64,000 nucleotides of DNA from Flaccisagitta enflata (Eukaryota; Chaetognatha; Sagittoidea; Aphragmophora), in contig OZ231127.1 in the NCBI GenBank assembly GCA_965153355.1, positions 7,688,001-7,752,000 of the forward strand, written 5' to 3'. Position 1 is the first letter of the stretch, and each line of letters opens with the position of its first letter. The position numbers were made by a program, and so were the translations under genes. Shown piece after piece: positions 34,013-50,160 of this stretch. The notes beneath the pieces are model-generated. The model saw only the letters and a program-made list of their open reading frames with translations, made no database searches and was not told the DNA's origin.

Positions 34013-34116
34013 AGCCGGCACCGGCACCGGCGACCAAACAGATCATTCTACGACCGAAGCTAAAACGGCATTCGGTTGTCGAATGATCTACTCGGTCGCC
34101 GGTGCCGGTGTCGGCT
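34013..34116. repeat. Subterminal dyad of the giant element (left)
   Basis: GCCGGCACCGGCACCGGCGA and ATCATTCTACGACCGAA have inverted partners within 104 bases (TCGCCGGTGCCGGTGTCGGC). This forms a GC-rich stem about 35 bases inside the terminus. The same dyad is at 58628-58731 in the right arm. Confidence 0.85.
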
Positions 34117-34198
34117 GTCAACCCATAGAAAAACCTGCGACCGGCGATTTAACGGGTGCCGCATCGGCGACCGATTGGCTCTTGATTTTTGGCTCTTG

Positions 34199-34274
<76 letters not shown>

Positions 34275-34570
34275 TTGTTCTTGCAATTGCAATGATTTGA
34301 GGGTGCCTGCTGTTTGTTTAAGAAATAAACCCACATGTAATTATTGAGTGGAACTATCTGGTAAATTGTTAAAGTGATCCTCTTTTTGAGAGCAAAGAGG
34401 AGCAAAAAGATCTAAATTTTTTGCTAGCTAGGATTTCTAAAAAAAATAATTTCAAGTTTATGTTGTTGTTGCTTATTGTCCATTAATTTTTGGGAATTGA
34501 ATGAGTAGAAATGATAGAAAGGAATAATGCCAAAAAGTTTGTTAATGAAGAAGAGGTTTAACTTTTGTTG

Positions 34571-34624
<54 letters not shown>

Positions 34625-35423
34625 TTCTTGCTTTCAGGTTTTGTTCTCTTAGTTTTTTTTCTTTTTTGTTTTATCTTCCTATTGATAATGATTGCTGATT
34701 ATTTTTGTTGAAAGGTTGTTGTGTATCATGATATGATTCTAAACAAATTCTTGTTTTGGATCTTTTTATTCTTTAGCCTTTTCTTTGAATTCTCCTGTGA
34801 AATATCAGTTTAGTAAGCATTACTCTCTTGGGTTAATTTCAGAATGAGTAATAACTAGTTAGGGAAGGCTCACAAAACCATGTTTTCAGTTTGGGTATAG
34901 TGTCTTTTTTGATTGTTCTTTTTACTTTTCTTCCTTTCACTCTTCATAAAAAAATTTATTATCTGTAGTAATACAGTTCTTTAAGAGCCTAGCCCTTTAT
35001 GCTATCAAAGAATAAAACTTCACAAAAAAAATATCTCTATTCAATTTAAGAATTTAGATACTTGATTATCAGGTAAGAGAAGCTTTTCCATCATTGCTAC
35101 TTTGATAGTTTTTGTCACAATCATTAGTTAATTTGAAAGATTTGAATTTGTGGTTGTTCTTTGCCTTATCTTTCTTTTTATTTTGCCATGTTTTTTGTTT
35201 TGTTGTGAAATGAATCACTGACACAGTTTCATAAATGTCCTAATATATTGGTGAAATAAAAAATTTACAGTTTTTTTTGTTTTGAATGTTTTTCCTGTCT
35301 TTTTTCAAGATGACTCATTAAGAAACTTTAACATGATCATTTATTTTAAAATTGTCGAAGAAGTTGAAAAAAAAAGAATGAAAGAATGTGAAGAAGTAAA
35401 AGATAGGAAATGAAAGAAGGAGA

Positions 35424-35504
<81 letters not shown>

Positions 35505-35626
35505 TTTAAAAAAGTGGAATTTTGAGGATAAAACCTATGAGTGTAACAGGTTTTGAAAAATTATAAAATCTATATAGAAAGAAGAGTGAGAGAGAGACAG
35601 AGACAGAGAAAGAGGGAGATTTAGTT

Positions 35627-35803
35627 TAGGCTGGATACACGGCAATCCGGTCGCGGATGGTTGGGCAGAAGCAGTGGAATTCAAAAACATCATGGGACAG
35701 ACCAACACAGCATGGTGTAGAGTCACGTGTCTGTCACAAAAAGTGGAATGATAGAACCTAAGAGTGTAACAGATTTAGAGGAAAGAATAAAGAAAACAAG
35801 GAG

Positions 35804-35891
<88 letters not shown>

Positions 35892-36127
35892 TTTGCTTTT
35901 AAAAAAGTGGAATTTTGAGGATAAAACCTAAGAGTGTAACAGGTTTTAAAGAATTATATAGAAAGAAGAGTGAGACAGAGACAGAGACAGAGAAAGATGG
36001 AGATTTAGTTTCGGCTGGATATACGGCAATCCGGTTGCGGATGGTTGGGCAGAAGCAGTGGAATTCAAAAAACATTATGGGACAGATCAACACGGTAAGG
36101 TGTAGAGTCACGTGTCTGTGACTAAAA
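35627..36127 (+). mobile_element. Two family A copies in tandem with GA tract between (left arm)
   Basis: GGCTGGATACACGGCAATCC ... GTGTAGAGTCACGTGTCTGT occurs at 35627-35745 and again at 36013-36127. Each is followed by the same GTGGAATGATAGAACCTAAG block and a GA tract, so a unit of about 385 bases has been duplicated. Confidence 0.75.
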
Positions 36128-36181
36128 GTGGAATGATAGAACCTAAGAGTGTAACAAATTTAGAGGAAAGAATAGAGAAAA

Positions 36182-36263
<82 letters not shown>

Positions 36264-36359
36264 CAGAAAGAAAGCAGACAAAGAGTACAGGTGTAAAAGA
36301 ACCAAAGGTCAGGAAAGAGAAGAAGCCCAATGAAAAGATTGATGATTTGATAGTTGAAA

Positions 36360-36700
36360 AGTATGAAAGAAGATACTGTTGGAGGTAAGTTGTTTGGTAA
36401 AAAAAGTATCCATCCAGAGTAATGGGGTGACCAGCACAAGTGGAAAAGAACTTAAAGTCAGGTAACAGAAGAAGGCCGAGAAAAAGAGTGGTGATTTGAT
36501 TTTGAGAATGCAGAGTAATCGTAAAAGTATGAAAGAAGAAACTGAAGGAGGTCGGTTGTTTGCTAAAAAAAGTATCCATCCAGAGTATTGGGGTGACCAG
36601 CACAAGTGGAAAAGAACAAAAAGTCAGGTAACAGAAGAAGCCTGAGAAAAATAGTGGTGATTTGATTTTGAAAATAACACCTTAGTTGAAACTGAAGAAA
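36360..36700 (+). repeat. About 180-bp tandem unit (left arm)
   Basis: GTATCCATCCAGAGTAATGG...GTGACCAGCACAAGTGGAAA recurs at 36408 and 36581, with GAGGTAAGTTGTTTGGTAAA preceding each. The mirrored copies are at 56110-56440. Confidence 0.8.
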
Positions 36701-36839
36701 AAGCTGTAGGAGGTAGGTCATTTTCCATTAAGTTTATTTCTGTATAGTGTGAAGGGGTGATAAAAAGAGAATAATGGGGTATAGAAAGAAAGAGAGAAAT
36801 GCAATGGAGAGAGAGGGAGAGAAAGAGAGAGAGAGAGAA

Positions 36840-36914
<75 letters not shown>

Positions 36915-37634
36915 AAAAAAAAGAATATAGAATAGATAATCTTTAAAAGAAATGATATTGTCAGTTTTAGTGATTAAGAACATGTGGGGGAATTTGAGAG
37001 TGTGAGAAAATTGGAACCATCTGTCAAAACCTTTGTAAAAATTGATAATGGTAAATAATTGATTAAGTTGTTTATTCTTATTCTGTTTACTTGTACTATT
37101 TGGATCTAGACTGGTTGATTTATACAAGCAAGATCTGTGTTATGTTATTGCCCGAATTTTTTCATAGCTTTTGTGAAAAAATGTCTATTGACTTTTTCCA
37201 TGTTGAACATCTATTCATTATTTTTTTCTCTTTTCTTTTGCTTTCAAAAAAAACTGAGGAGAATTCAAGAGTAAGAGACAAACAGAAACAAATGAGAAAA
37301 AGAGGGACAAAAGGGGAGTTTCAAAAGATAAAACATCACACAATATATATTTCAAGCCAAACCCAAATCCAGATTGCATAAAAAAGGTGGTTGAGGGTAA
37401 ATAACTTCTTTGACCAAAATAACTTATAGGTAACATTATCAATAAGAGATTATTTTTTTTCTACAGGAAGGCATTAAAGTCATATTTGAAGCCTCCATTT
37501 TGGTTATTCTTCTTTAAAACAGATTTTTCCTGGTTGATTAAAAAAGAAAAAAAAGAAAGAGAAAGAGAGAAAGAGAGAGAGAGAGAAATGAGAGAAAGAA
37601 AGAAAGAGAGAGACAGAGAGAGACAGAGAGAGAC

Positions 37635-37751
<117 letters not shown>

Positions 37752-37841
37752 AAGAAAGAAAGAAAGAAATAAAGAAAGAAAGAGGTCAATTTATGAAATG
37801 CTAGGGATTAAGAATGTGTGCAACATGAAGGAACAATTAAT

Positions 37842-37953
37842 GGGAGTTCCAGATGGAATAATACTTTGGGTTATTGAGGAACTAAAAAACAAAGTGGTTA
37901 AGCTTCTCATGATATTTATCAAAAAGTTGATGGATGAGGAATGTTTTCCTGGT
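37842..37953 (+). pseudogene. LINE reverse transcriptase fragment (GPDGI region)
   Basis: This stretch reads VPDGIILWVIEELKNKVVKL and then a LMDEECFPG tail. It resembles the GPDGI...VLKELK...PL...F.KS...G..P stretch of non-LTR reverse transcriptases of the CR1/Jockey type. A stop codon follows. It is one of at least ten partial copies in this arm. Confidence 0.65.
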
Positions 37954-38159
37954 TAATGGTTCAACACCAAGTTGACTCCATTCTTAGTGAACAGAAAAAT
38001 CTAAACTATCTAGCGCTATGTATAGACTGGAATGCAACCCAAAAAAATAATGGAACAAATTGAAAATGAAAAAATCATGGAAAATCATAAAGGTGGGGGA
38101 AGGTGGGGTAAATGGAAGGGAAGTTGTGTTCCAAACAACAAGCACTTTGATGGAAGATT

Positions 38160-41290
<3,131 letters not shown>

Positions 41291-41299
41291 AAAAAAAAC

Positions 41300-41489
41300 A
41301 AGGCCGGAAACACGGCTACCGAAGTCGCATGCGGGTGGGCAGGGGCCATATTTGAGGTCCCCAGACCATTTGGGCAGGAGCAGTGAGGTCCAAAAATGAA
41401 AATCATTAAAAAAGTAAAGTGTAACGGACCAACCAACCGACCGACCAATGGACAAAGCGGGGTGTAGAGTCACGTGCACGCGACTAAAA
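41300..41489 (+). mobile_element. Family A, full length (left arm)
   Basis: AACAAGGCCGGAAACACGGC to GTGCACGCGACTAAAAA, mirrored at 52081-52271. It was therefore present before the arms were duplicated or homogenised. Confidence 0.8.
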
Positions 41490-41595
41490 ATTGTTGAGCC
41501 TAACATGAAATTTTTAAAAGTTGACAGAGAGAGAAATTTGCCCAACTGATGGTGAGCACCAAGGTAGCTTTCTTACTATGAAAAGAGAGAGAGAG

Positions 41596-41630
<35 letters not shown>

Positions 41631-41641
41631 TATATAGATAT

Positions 41642-41806
<165 letters not shown>

Positions 41807-41856
41807 AACAGGAGGACTAGATGTCATTTAAAAAGTAAAAAATTAAATTGTTGAGC

Positions 41857-41961
<105 letters not shown>

Positions 41962-42530
41962 CAGAGAGAGACAGAGAGAGTAGAAGATAGAAATAAAAGA
42001 CAAAAAAGAGTGAGTGAATGTTGAAGTTAAAACGATGAAACCTAGCAGGCCAACAAACAGCAGGTCACACAAGAAGAATCACTTTGAAATTCTTTAAAAA
42101 AACATATAAATTAAAAACAATGAATTAAAAACATTTAAATTCCATTGAAAATAAAAGTAATAATCATTGTTATAACTACTTTTTGGGTTAGATTGAGGAA
42201 AATTGTTTTTCAGATTCTGTTTTAAGAAAAACTAGGGGTGGTATGTGTATTTGCTAGTCAGTGAAGGTTCATGGTCGAAGAAGCAAACTGTTTAATCTAT
42301 TTTGACCAATGAAATGGTTCAAAGAATAAATCAGTTTGTGACTTTTTTGAGTATGAATCTTTAAGAATTGGAGTTATGTTGATAAGTTTTTAGTGATGTG
42401 AACTTTCATGTATTTTTGACAATTGTTGACATAATAGGGCTGGATTTAGTTTCCAAAAAGAGATTTTTTACAACTCAAAATCCTATCATAACCTTTATGA
42501 GGATTGAACTTGGAGGCAACAATTATAGGT

Positions 42531-45119
42531 GGAAAGATAGGGATGGTGATATTGAAAAAAAAAGCTGACAGTTTTAAGAAGAAATATTAAAATATAAGAA
42601 GCAGTGTTTCTCATCATTTTTTTTTTTTTGCGTTAATAACAAAGCCGACCTTCATTTGAAAAAGACAAATTCAATTTTTTCCAGAAAAAAATACTAATTG
42701 ATATATTTTTATGGTTTAAAGTAGCACTGTTTTCATACTTACAAAAAGGAAACCTCTCATGAGAACAAATTATTTTCAGTTAATAATTACCTTTTGCAAG
42801 TGGGATGTGTGGATTCTTTGGTGAAGAAGGTTTTTTGTGTGGATTCTTTGGTGAAGAAGGTTTTTTTTCTTTTTGTAATTTTTCTATTAGGTTTTTGAAT
42901 GTTTTCTTTTTTTTTTCTTTTTAACTTATTGTTTTGTTAATTTTTTTCTTTTTATTTCTTGCAGTTTTGTAATTAAGTGAAATCACTAAGAAAATTGTTA
43001 TTTTCCATATGTGAGTATGTTAGATAAAGTTTTAATTTTAGGTTGTTTGATATAGAGGATTTCATAGCTTCAATTAGAAGTAAAGTATGATTTTGAATTT
43101 TTTTCTCTTTTCCATAGTATAATAGAATTTGACACTGCTTGTCAGTATGAAGATGGATCTCAACTTTCCACTTTCCAACTGATCCACTGCAAAAATTTTT
43201 GAAAATATTTATCGTGGAGACTGTGCAAAATTCATAGAGAATACTTGCAGTCCAATACACAAAATTTTCTGGTTTATTTTTTAAGTTAAACACAAGCAAA
43301 TAATTAGGAGTTTGGTCTTTAAACAATTCTTTGTTGACCCCTGGCGTAGTGGTTGCTATACCTGGTACATAATACCAACTTTGTCTTTTATTGAATATGG
43401 TTTTGTTTTTGTCTTGGTTTGTAGCCAAAAAAATTTGTCTTTCTTCTTTTAATTGGAGTATCTTAATGAAAAATCGTATAATTTGGACACAGTTTATTTC
43501 ATAAAGTTTCTGAAAGATATTTTTTGAAAGGAAGCCATCCTTCATTAGATTAGTTAACATTTCAAAACTTTTTTCATTTTTCACTTCAAGATTCATTTTG
43601 TGTAGTAAGTCTTTCAGTGATTGCATATTATAGAGGCATATATGCATAAGCTTGGTAATGAAAGGAAATTCCATTTTTGAATGCTCCTGAAGATGATAAG
43701 TGGTCAATTATGTTCTACAATTGTTGTTTTTGCTCCCACATTTAATTCTCATTTTATAAACATCTTTTTTGTTTATGTAAAAAAAATTTTGTATGTTTTT
43801 GTGTAGTTTTGTAGGGGGTTTGGTTTTTCAATCCATTGTTATTTTCACTGCTTTTTTTTCTGCCTTGATTAACTTTCCACAAATGTTCTTTTTTCTTCCA
43901 AAAAAATGTGATTTTTTGTTTTTTGTCTTTTTTGTGTTTGTTTTTTCTTTTTGTTAATTCTTTTTCTTTTTTTTTTAAGATTTAAGATGTTTTTTTTTTT
44001 GTTAATTCTGTTTTTTTCTTTTTTAAGATTTAAGATGTTTTTTTCTTTTTCTTTTTTTTTAAAGATTTAAGAATTTTTTTGTTTTTTTAGATGGGTTTTT
44101 AAGATTTAAGATGGTTTAGTTTTTTTCATTGATTTCTTGCAATCATCAATGGTTGATTATCATCTCCATCCTCCATTTCTCCCTAACCTTCTTCTTTGTC
44201 TTCAACCTCCTCTTCTTCAAACTTTTTGTTTAAGTATTTCTGAAAATGTGAGTGGTTTTTGCATTATTGCTCCTGCCCAACCGTCCCCAACCGGATTGCT
44301 GTGTATCCGGCCATGTTTTATGGTGAAAAGTGTTCATGACGTGGTCTCTTGTATCAAAGGTCCTTTTTTATTATGCATGTCCACAATGTTTGTTATCTTC
44401 CTGTTTGAAATAAAAAAAGGCTGGATACACAGCAGTCCAGTCGCAGAGGGTTGGACAGGAGCAGTAAGGCAAAAACCACTCAGAATTCAAAAATGTGATG
44501 GACCAACAAACGGATCAACCGGCACGGCAAGGTGTAGAGTTGTGTGTCCCCGACTAAAAATTTCACCTAATTTCCACTTTTTGAACAAAAGGCAGAAATT
44601 GAACACAAATGACTGAAAATGAGCTCCTTGTTTTGTTTTTTGTGTTGCCTTAGGAAAGGCAGAATTGAGTCTCGAGTCATTTGAATGTGCATGACTGAGA
44701 TGCTGATTTTGATTGGTGGATTAGGATATTCATCCGACCATTCACCACTGAAATTTTCTGGTTGGTCTAATGTTCTCCTTCCTCATTTGTGAGATATTTT
44801 TTCAGTAGGAAACTTTTCAGTACTGCAGAATCCTTTAAAAGCTTTTTTACTTAAGGGAAAATATGTCTGTTACTCATTATTTCATAAACAGTATGTTTAC
44901 ACTGAAGGAAGAAAAATGATACAGGTCATTTTTCACAAACATACTACTATTTTCTCTGATTTCTTCTGCAAGTTCATGTGATTCCCTTATGATAATGTAG
45001 CGTTTTGAAGAAAGCAAATACAATCCAGCATCAAGAACATGTTTCAAGTGCACCATTCTTGAGATCTGTCTGAAATGGTACATCTATTCAAAATCAGAAT
45101 GAGAAATGAGAATGTGAAT

Positions 45120-45199
<80 letters not shown>

Positions 45200-45947
45200 C
45201 AGAGAGAGACAGAGGGAGAGAGACAGAGAGAGAGCAAGCATAAATCAATGGAAGAAGACAAAGAAAAAACTGAAGTGCAAAAACTAACACAGCTTAGATA
45301 GAAATGACCCTTAATTTCAATATTGGTAAATCATCATTACCATATTTTGTTTTTAAACAATAACACAAACATATACAACATGACAACAAATACAACATAA
45401 ACTATAACAAGGCCAGATACACGGCTACCCTAGTCGCGTGTGGGTGTGCAGGAGCAGTGCTGGAGAAGGTCACTTGGTCATCTGGGCAAGAGCCGTATGC
45501 CCAAAAAGCTTAAAAACGCCGAAAAAGTAAAAAGGGAACCAATCAACTAACAGACGGACTAACATAGTGGGGTGCAGAGTTGCATAGCACGCGACTAAAA
45601 AAAGAATATAGCAAAACATAAGCAATACCACCAACTTCTGTAAACAAAGTTATCAGTCACGTGCTTGGTTGGTTGGTTGGTTAACACGTAACCAACAGTA
45701 GTCCTATATTTTATCTAAAATGACTGAATCAAAAAAACAAAGAACTTATTAAACAGAAAAGATATTCTATTTCTTTTTACTTGCAGACACACAACTGTAC
45801 ACCTTGTCATATCAGACCATTAAAAATGATTTTGAATTTCAAGTGTTTTTTGCTTTACGGGCCCTACCCAACTGTCCATGACTGTCTTGTTGTGTTTCCG
45901 GCCTTGTTCCTACTCAGTTCCACCTTGGGTCAAATCCCTCTGCTATA

Positions 45948-45988
<41 letters not shown>

Positions 45989-46531
45989 AATTGATACCAA
46001 TTGTATTCCATCTGAAATAATTAATAATTATGAACAATTTCCTTTGTTTATCTTTAGTCCTCTCTTTTTTGTTTAGGAATAAACAAAACATGAAAAAAAA
46101 TCTGGTGAACCTATCAGCTAGTGAATAAGGGTGTTATTTAGGCAACGAGTGTTGGAGCTCTTCCCCTTTGCTATATTCAACACGTTACTAGTGGTAAAGA
46201 AAAAGCCCTGTTATTAACCTAAATTGACTAAATTGTCTTAAAGAACATAACTTTTCAATCAGGAAATATGCTCTGTTTATTTTTTCCCTCCTCAGTTCTA
46301 CTCTTCACTGGGTGTTTTGAAAAAAAAATTCATTTCTTGCCTTCATTTCAAAACCTAACGCAAAAAAAGTACACAGAATAAAGGAATAAACACATAATGG
46401 GATGGAGAATAAAGAAGTTGTAAATTTTGAAATGTCATGCCCCATCTCATAGTCTATTCCGGTAAAACGTTGATTTATTCCTGCATTCTCCTTCATTTTA
46501 TTTTTTTTTACTTTTTTAATTCATTCATTTA
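42531..46531. other. Central spacer of the giant element, left part
   Basis: AT-rich sequence with T-rich tracts (43800-44110, repeated TTTAAGATTTAAGATG). It holds the 244-aa ORF, family A fragments at 44266-44316 (minus), 44419-44561 (plus), 45409-45602 (plus) and 45857-45908 (minus), a GA tract at 45123-45235 and a TC tract at 45951-45984. Confidence 0.65.
42973..43707 (-). CDS. Hypothetical 244-aa ORF in the centre of the giant element
   Basis: This is the only long non-repetitive open frame in the 6-kb spacer between the arms. The product is rich in Lys, Asn, Ile and Phe, starts MTTYHLQEHSKMEFPFITKL and has six or more cysteines. No signal peptide, membrane segment, nucleic-acid-binding motif or known transposase triad was recognised. 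Base composition is as AT-rich as the surroundings, so chance is possible. Its position suggests a transposon gene or exon. A downstream AATAAA-like signal was not evaluated. Confidence 0.4.
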   Translation of the reverse strand: MTTYHLQEHSKMEFPFITKLMHICLYNMQSLKDLLHKMNLEVKNEKSFEMLTNLMKDGFLSKNIFQKLYEINCVQIIRFFIKILQLKEERQIFLATNQDKNKTIFNKRQSWYYVPGIATTTPGVNKELFKDQTPNYLLVFNLKNKPENFVYWTASILYEFCTVSTINIFKNFCSGSVGKWKVEIHLHTDKQCQILLYYGKEKKIQNHTLLLIEAMKSSISNNLKLKLYLTYSHMENNNFLSDFT

Positions 46532-47237
46532 CACCGTATTTAAGTCGAAATGGCAAATAGTAAACCTTTGTAGCTCCAAAACTACTTGCCTGTAAGCCAA
46601 CTACTTTCATTTTAATTCAAACTTTAGATTTTGTTATGTCCAAACTTCAGTAAACACAATAGTTTAGGGGGCAAAAATAAAACCAATTGAAAAAATTTTT
46701 TCTTGATTTATGAAAAGATGTCAAAAAAATTCAGAACTCCGGGGTTGTTCTCAAATGATAGGAAATTTTTCAGAGATTACACATTTACCTAAAAAATTGA
46801 AAAAAGTTGGATATAGATTGAGGTTATCATTGGTTTTTGGCAATCATTGCTTAAATCCAGACTGTCAATCACTTGAAAATCATTCAAATCTTCATGAATA
46901 CGATAAAATAATGAAATTTTCAAGCAGAACTTATATTCATGATTTGTAACTCTTCATTTAAGACCAACCCCAGGGTTCCAGCTTGCTTAATCAGGAAAAA
47001 AACATTAAAAGAAAAAAGATTCTTCCAAGTATAGCTGGGACAAATTGATTTTTTCTATAAAATTGATAGCTTTTCAATGCTTTAATGACCCCCAACCTAT
47101 TCAGTTATAAAATCTGAGTTTTGGCATGACAAAATGGTCAGTTGTTACTAACATTCACTGAAAATTTGAAGGCTTTTGGGTTAGTAGTTTTGGAGCTACA
47201 AAGGTTTACTATTTGCCATTTCGATTTAAAGACGGTG
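46532..47237. mobile_element. DNA transposon with TA duplication, about 706 bp
   Basis: The terminal inverted repeats of about 55 bases begin CACCGTATTTAAGTCGAAAT and end GATTTAAAGACGGTG. They share AGTAAACCTTTGTAGCTCCA and its inverse. TA flanks both ends, as in Tc1/mariner-type elements. An internal 79-codon frame (46710-46949) includes CLNPDC but is not recognised. Confidence 0.75.
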
Positions 47238-48519
47238 TAGAAGAACATCAAGAAAGTCTCTACAATTTGGTTTTCTAATTCATTTATGACCTGTTGATTG
47301 TTTCTTAGATAAAGAAGTATTTGTAGCACAACTTATCTTTCATTTGCTACACATTCAACCACCTTTAAGATTTTCTTATTTTCAATTCACTTCAAGTGAA
47401 GACACGGCAATACGGTCGCGGAAAGTTAGGCGGGAGCAGTAATAAGAAAACCACTTGGAATTCAAAAATATTAGGGACCAACCGACACAGCCAAGTGTAG
47501 AGTCACGTGTCTGCAACTAAAAATTCAACTTGTTGTTGAACCATTAGCCTGGAAAATGTGTCTCATTCATCAACTCAAGTTTTAGAAGAATATCATGCCA
47601 GGCAATCCAGTTGGCAATCAGTTAGGCGGGAGCAGTAATAAGAAAACCACTTGGAATTCAAAAATGTTAAGGACCAACCAACCAACTGATACAGCCAGGT
47701 GTAGAGTCGTGTGTTTGCGACTAAAAATTCATTGTTGAACCATCAGCCGGGAAAATGTGCCTCATTCATTAACTCAAGTCTTAGAAGAATATCATGCGAG
47801 GCTTTTTTTCAGTTCTTCAATGACCCAAAGTTTTTTCCATCCCGTCCCTCCATTGATTGTTCCATCAAGTTGCTAATTGCTCTGAGCATAACTTCTCTTT
47901 TAATTGCAACATCCTCTTTAATGACATCTTTTTTTCAATAAATTAGGGGTCTAATTCTACAATTCTACAATTCTGTGGTGCAGAATTCCGCATTCAATCT
48001 GCACTTTCTTTATTTGCTTATTAGTTTCTTTCTATATTCTTTTTATTTTTTGTAATCATCTCTGTCTCTCTTTTTATCCACCTTCTCACCTCCACCTTTT
48101 TACCTCATCATGCATTCTTCAACTTATTTCTTTTTCTTAAAATAACAAAATCCTACAATGACTAATGGTCCAATTCTGCAACACCTTAGTTTTTGTCTTC
48201 ATTATAGGGTTTCAATATTGTTTGATTTATGTATTTGTGTTTTGTAGTTCTAACCATAACTTTGCCCTTTGTAAAGCTTACATATTTTTTGATGCAGATA
48301 AAGCTGTCTGGTTCTCTACAAAAGAAAAGAGAATATGATTACCTTTTATAGTTCTTTATACAAAATTTCAAAAACAATTCATAAAACTTAAAAATTTTCA
48401 AAAAACATATTTGAAAACAATATATTGCCATGTCCTTGCATGACTTCTTCAGTGAATCCTTATTTCCTGTTTGTTTGAAAAAAATTTATTTCTATATTTG
48501 TCTTTACGCCTTTCAGATA
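47238..48519. other. Central spacer of the giant element, right part
   Basis: It contains two family A copies in tandem (47400-47523 and 47590-47729), each followed by CAACTTGTTGTTGAACCAT-like sequence, then T-rich sequence with no gene. Confidence 0.6.
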
Positions 48520-49095
48520 GAAAATCATGCTATGATTATAGGCTCCAAGTTCAATCCTCATAAAGGTTATGATAGGATTTTAAGTTGCAAAAAATCTCTT
48601 TTTGGAAACTGAATCCAGCCCTATTATGTCAACAATTGTCAAGAATACATGAAAGTTCACATCACTAAAAACTTATCAACATAACTCCAATTCTTAAAGA
48701 TTCATACTCAAAAAAGTCACTAACTGATTTATTCTTTGAACCATTTCATTGGTCAAAATAGATTAAACAGTTTGCTTCTTCAACCGTGAACCTTCACTGA
48801 CTAGCAAATACACATACCACCCCTAGTTTTTCTTAAAACAGAATCTGAAAAACAATTTTCCTCAATCTAACCCAAAAAGTAGTTATAACAATGATTATTA
48901 CTTTTATTTTCAATGGAATTTAAATGTTTTTAATTCATTGTTTTTAATTTATATGTTTTTTAAAGAATTTCAAAGTGATTCTCCTTGTGTGACCTGCTGT
49001 TTGTTGGCCTGCTAGGTTTCATCATTTTAACTTCAACATTCACTCACTCTTTTTTGTCTTTTATTTCTATCTTCTACTCTCTCTGTCTCTCTCTG

Positions 49096-49208
<113 letters not shown>

Positions 49209-49465
49209 GCTCAACAATTTTGTTTTTTACTTTTTAAATGACATCCACTCCTCCTGTTTTTCTTTCAGAGTAATTAATGTTTGGAGCATAATTTCTCTCT
49301 GTTTTACCCCACCATCCCCTACCTCATTGATTTTCCATGATTTTCTCATTTTCAATATGTGCCATTATATTATTTTAGTTATGTTGAAAATTTTCAAAAG
49401 CCATATCTGTAAACAATATGTTGTCATGTCTTTGCTTGGATTCTTCAATGAATCTTCATTCCCAC

Positions 49466-50160
49466 TTTTTTAGTTGCAGACACGCAACTCTATAAGAGGC
49501 TTTGTCTGTCCGTCCGTCCGTCCATCCATCTGTTGGTCCGTTGGTCCGTCGGTCCGTAGTCATCGAGTTGATAAGTGGGAAAACTTGCACTTTTGATACT
49601 TTTTGGGCAGCGGCCCCAAAGGGCCGATGTCCTGTAGGACAGGGGTGAACCATTACGCCGTCTGACACGTCCCTCCGCTGCCTTCAGGCCTCAAATCTGG
49701 CCTCAGGCTCACCTGCCTCTCTGGCTCAAATCCAGCCTCTCAGGCCTCAAATCCAGCCTCTCAGGCCTCAAATACATCCTCTCAGGCTCAAATATCCTCA
49801 GGCTCAAATATAGCCTCTCAGGCTCTCAAATCCAGCCTATCGGGCCTCAACCAGCCTCTTGGGCCTCGAATCCAGCCTCTGGGTCTTAACCAGCTCTTCA
49901 GACTCAAATTCTCATCGAATAATATGTCAGACAGACGTAACGGTTCACCCTGTGTCCTACAGGACATCGGCCCTTTGGGGCCGCTGCCCTGCTCTCACTC
50001 CACTTCTTCAGCTAATCACTCCAAGCAGGGCATCGGGTACCGCTGACCATGTGCGATCCTTGGATGACTTTTTGCATATGTTTGAGTGTTGGGGGTGGGT
50101 TTGGGTGTGGATGGGGGTCGGATGCCCCTGCCCACCTGTCCGCAACAATATTGTGACCCG
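49466..50160 (-). mobile_element. Family A copy with a family B element nested inside
   Basis: Family A starts at 49466 (TAGTTGCAGACACGCAACTC, CCGTCCGTCC) and resumes at about 50070, ending TCCGCAACAATATTGTGACC. Between them, 49608-50067 is a full family B element with GGGCAGCGGCCCCAAAGGGC and its inverse. B inserted into A. Confidence 0.7.

Noticed and set aside
36624-37127. 167-codon minus-strand frame, mirrored at 55702-56133
   Set aside because: The pair is equal because it lies in the inverted arms. Its middle is a GA tract and it has no motif.
44137-44616. 159-codon frame in the centre of the giant element
   Set aside because: It overlaps two family A fragments and has no recognisable motif.
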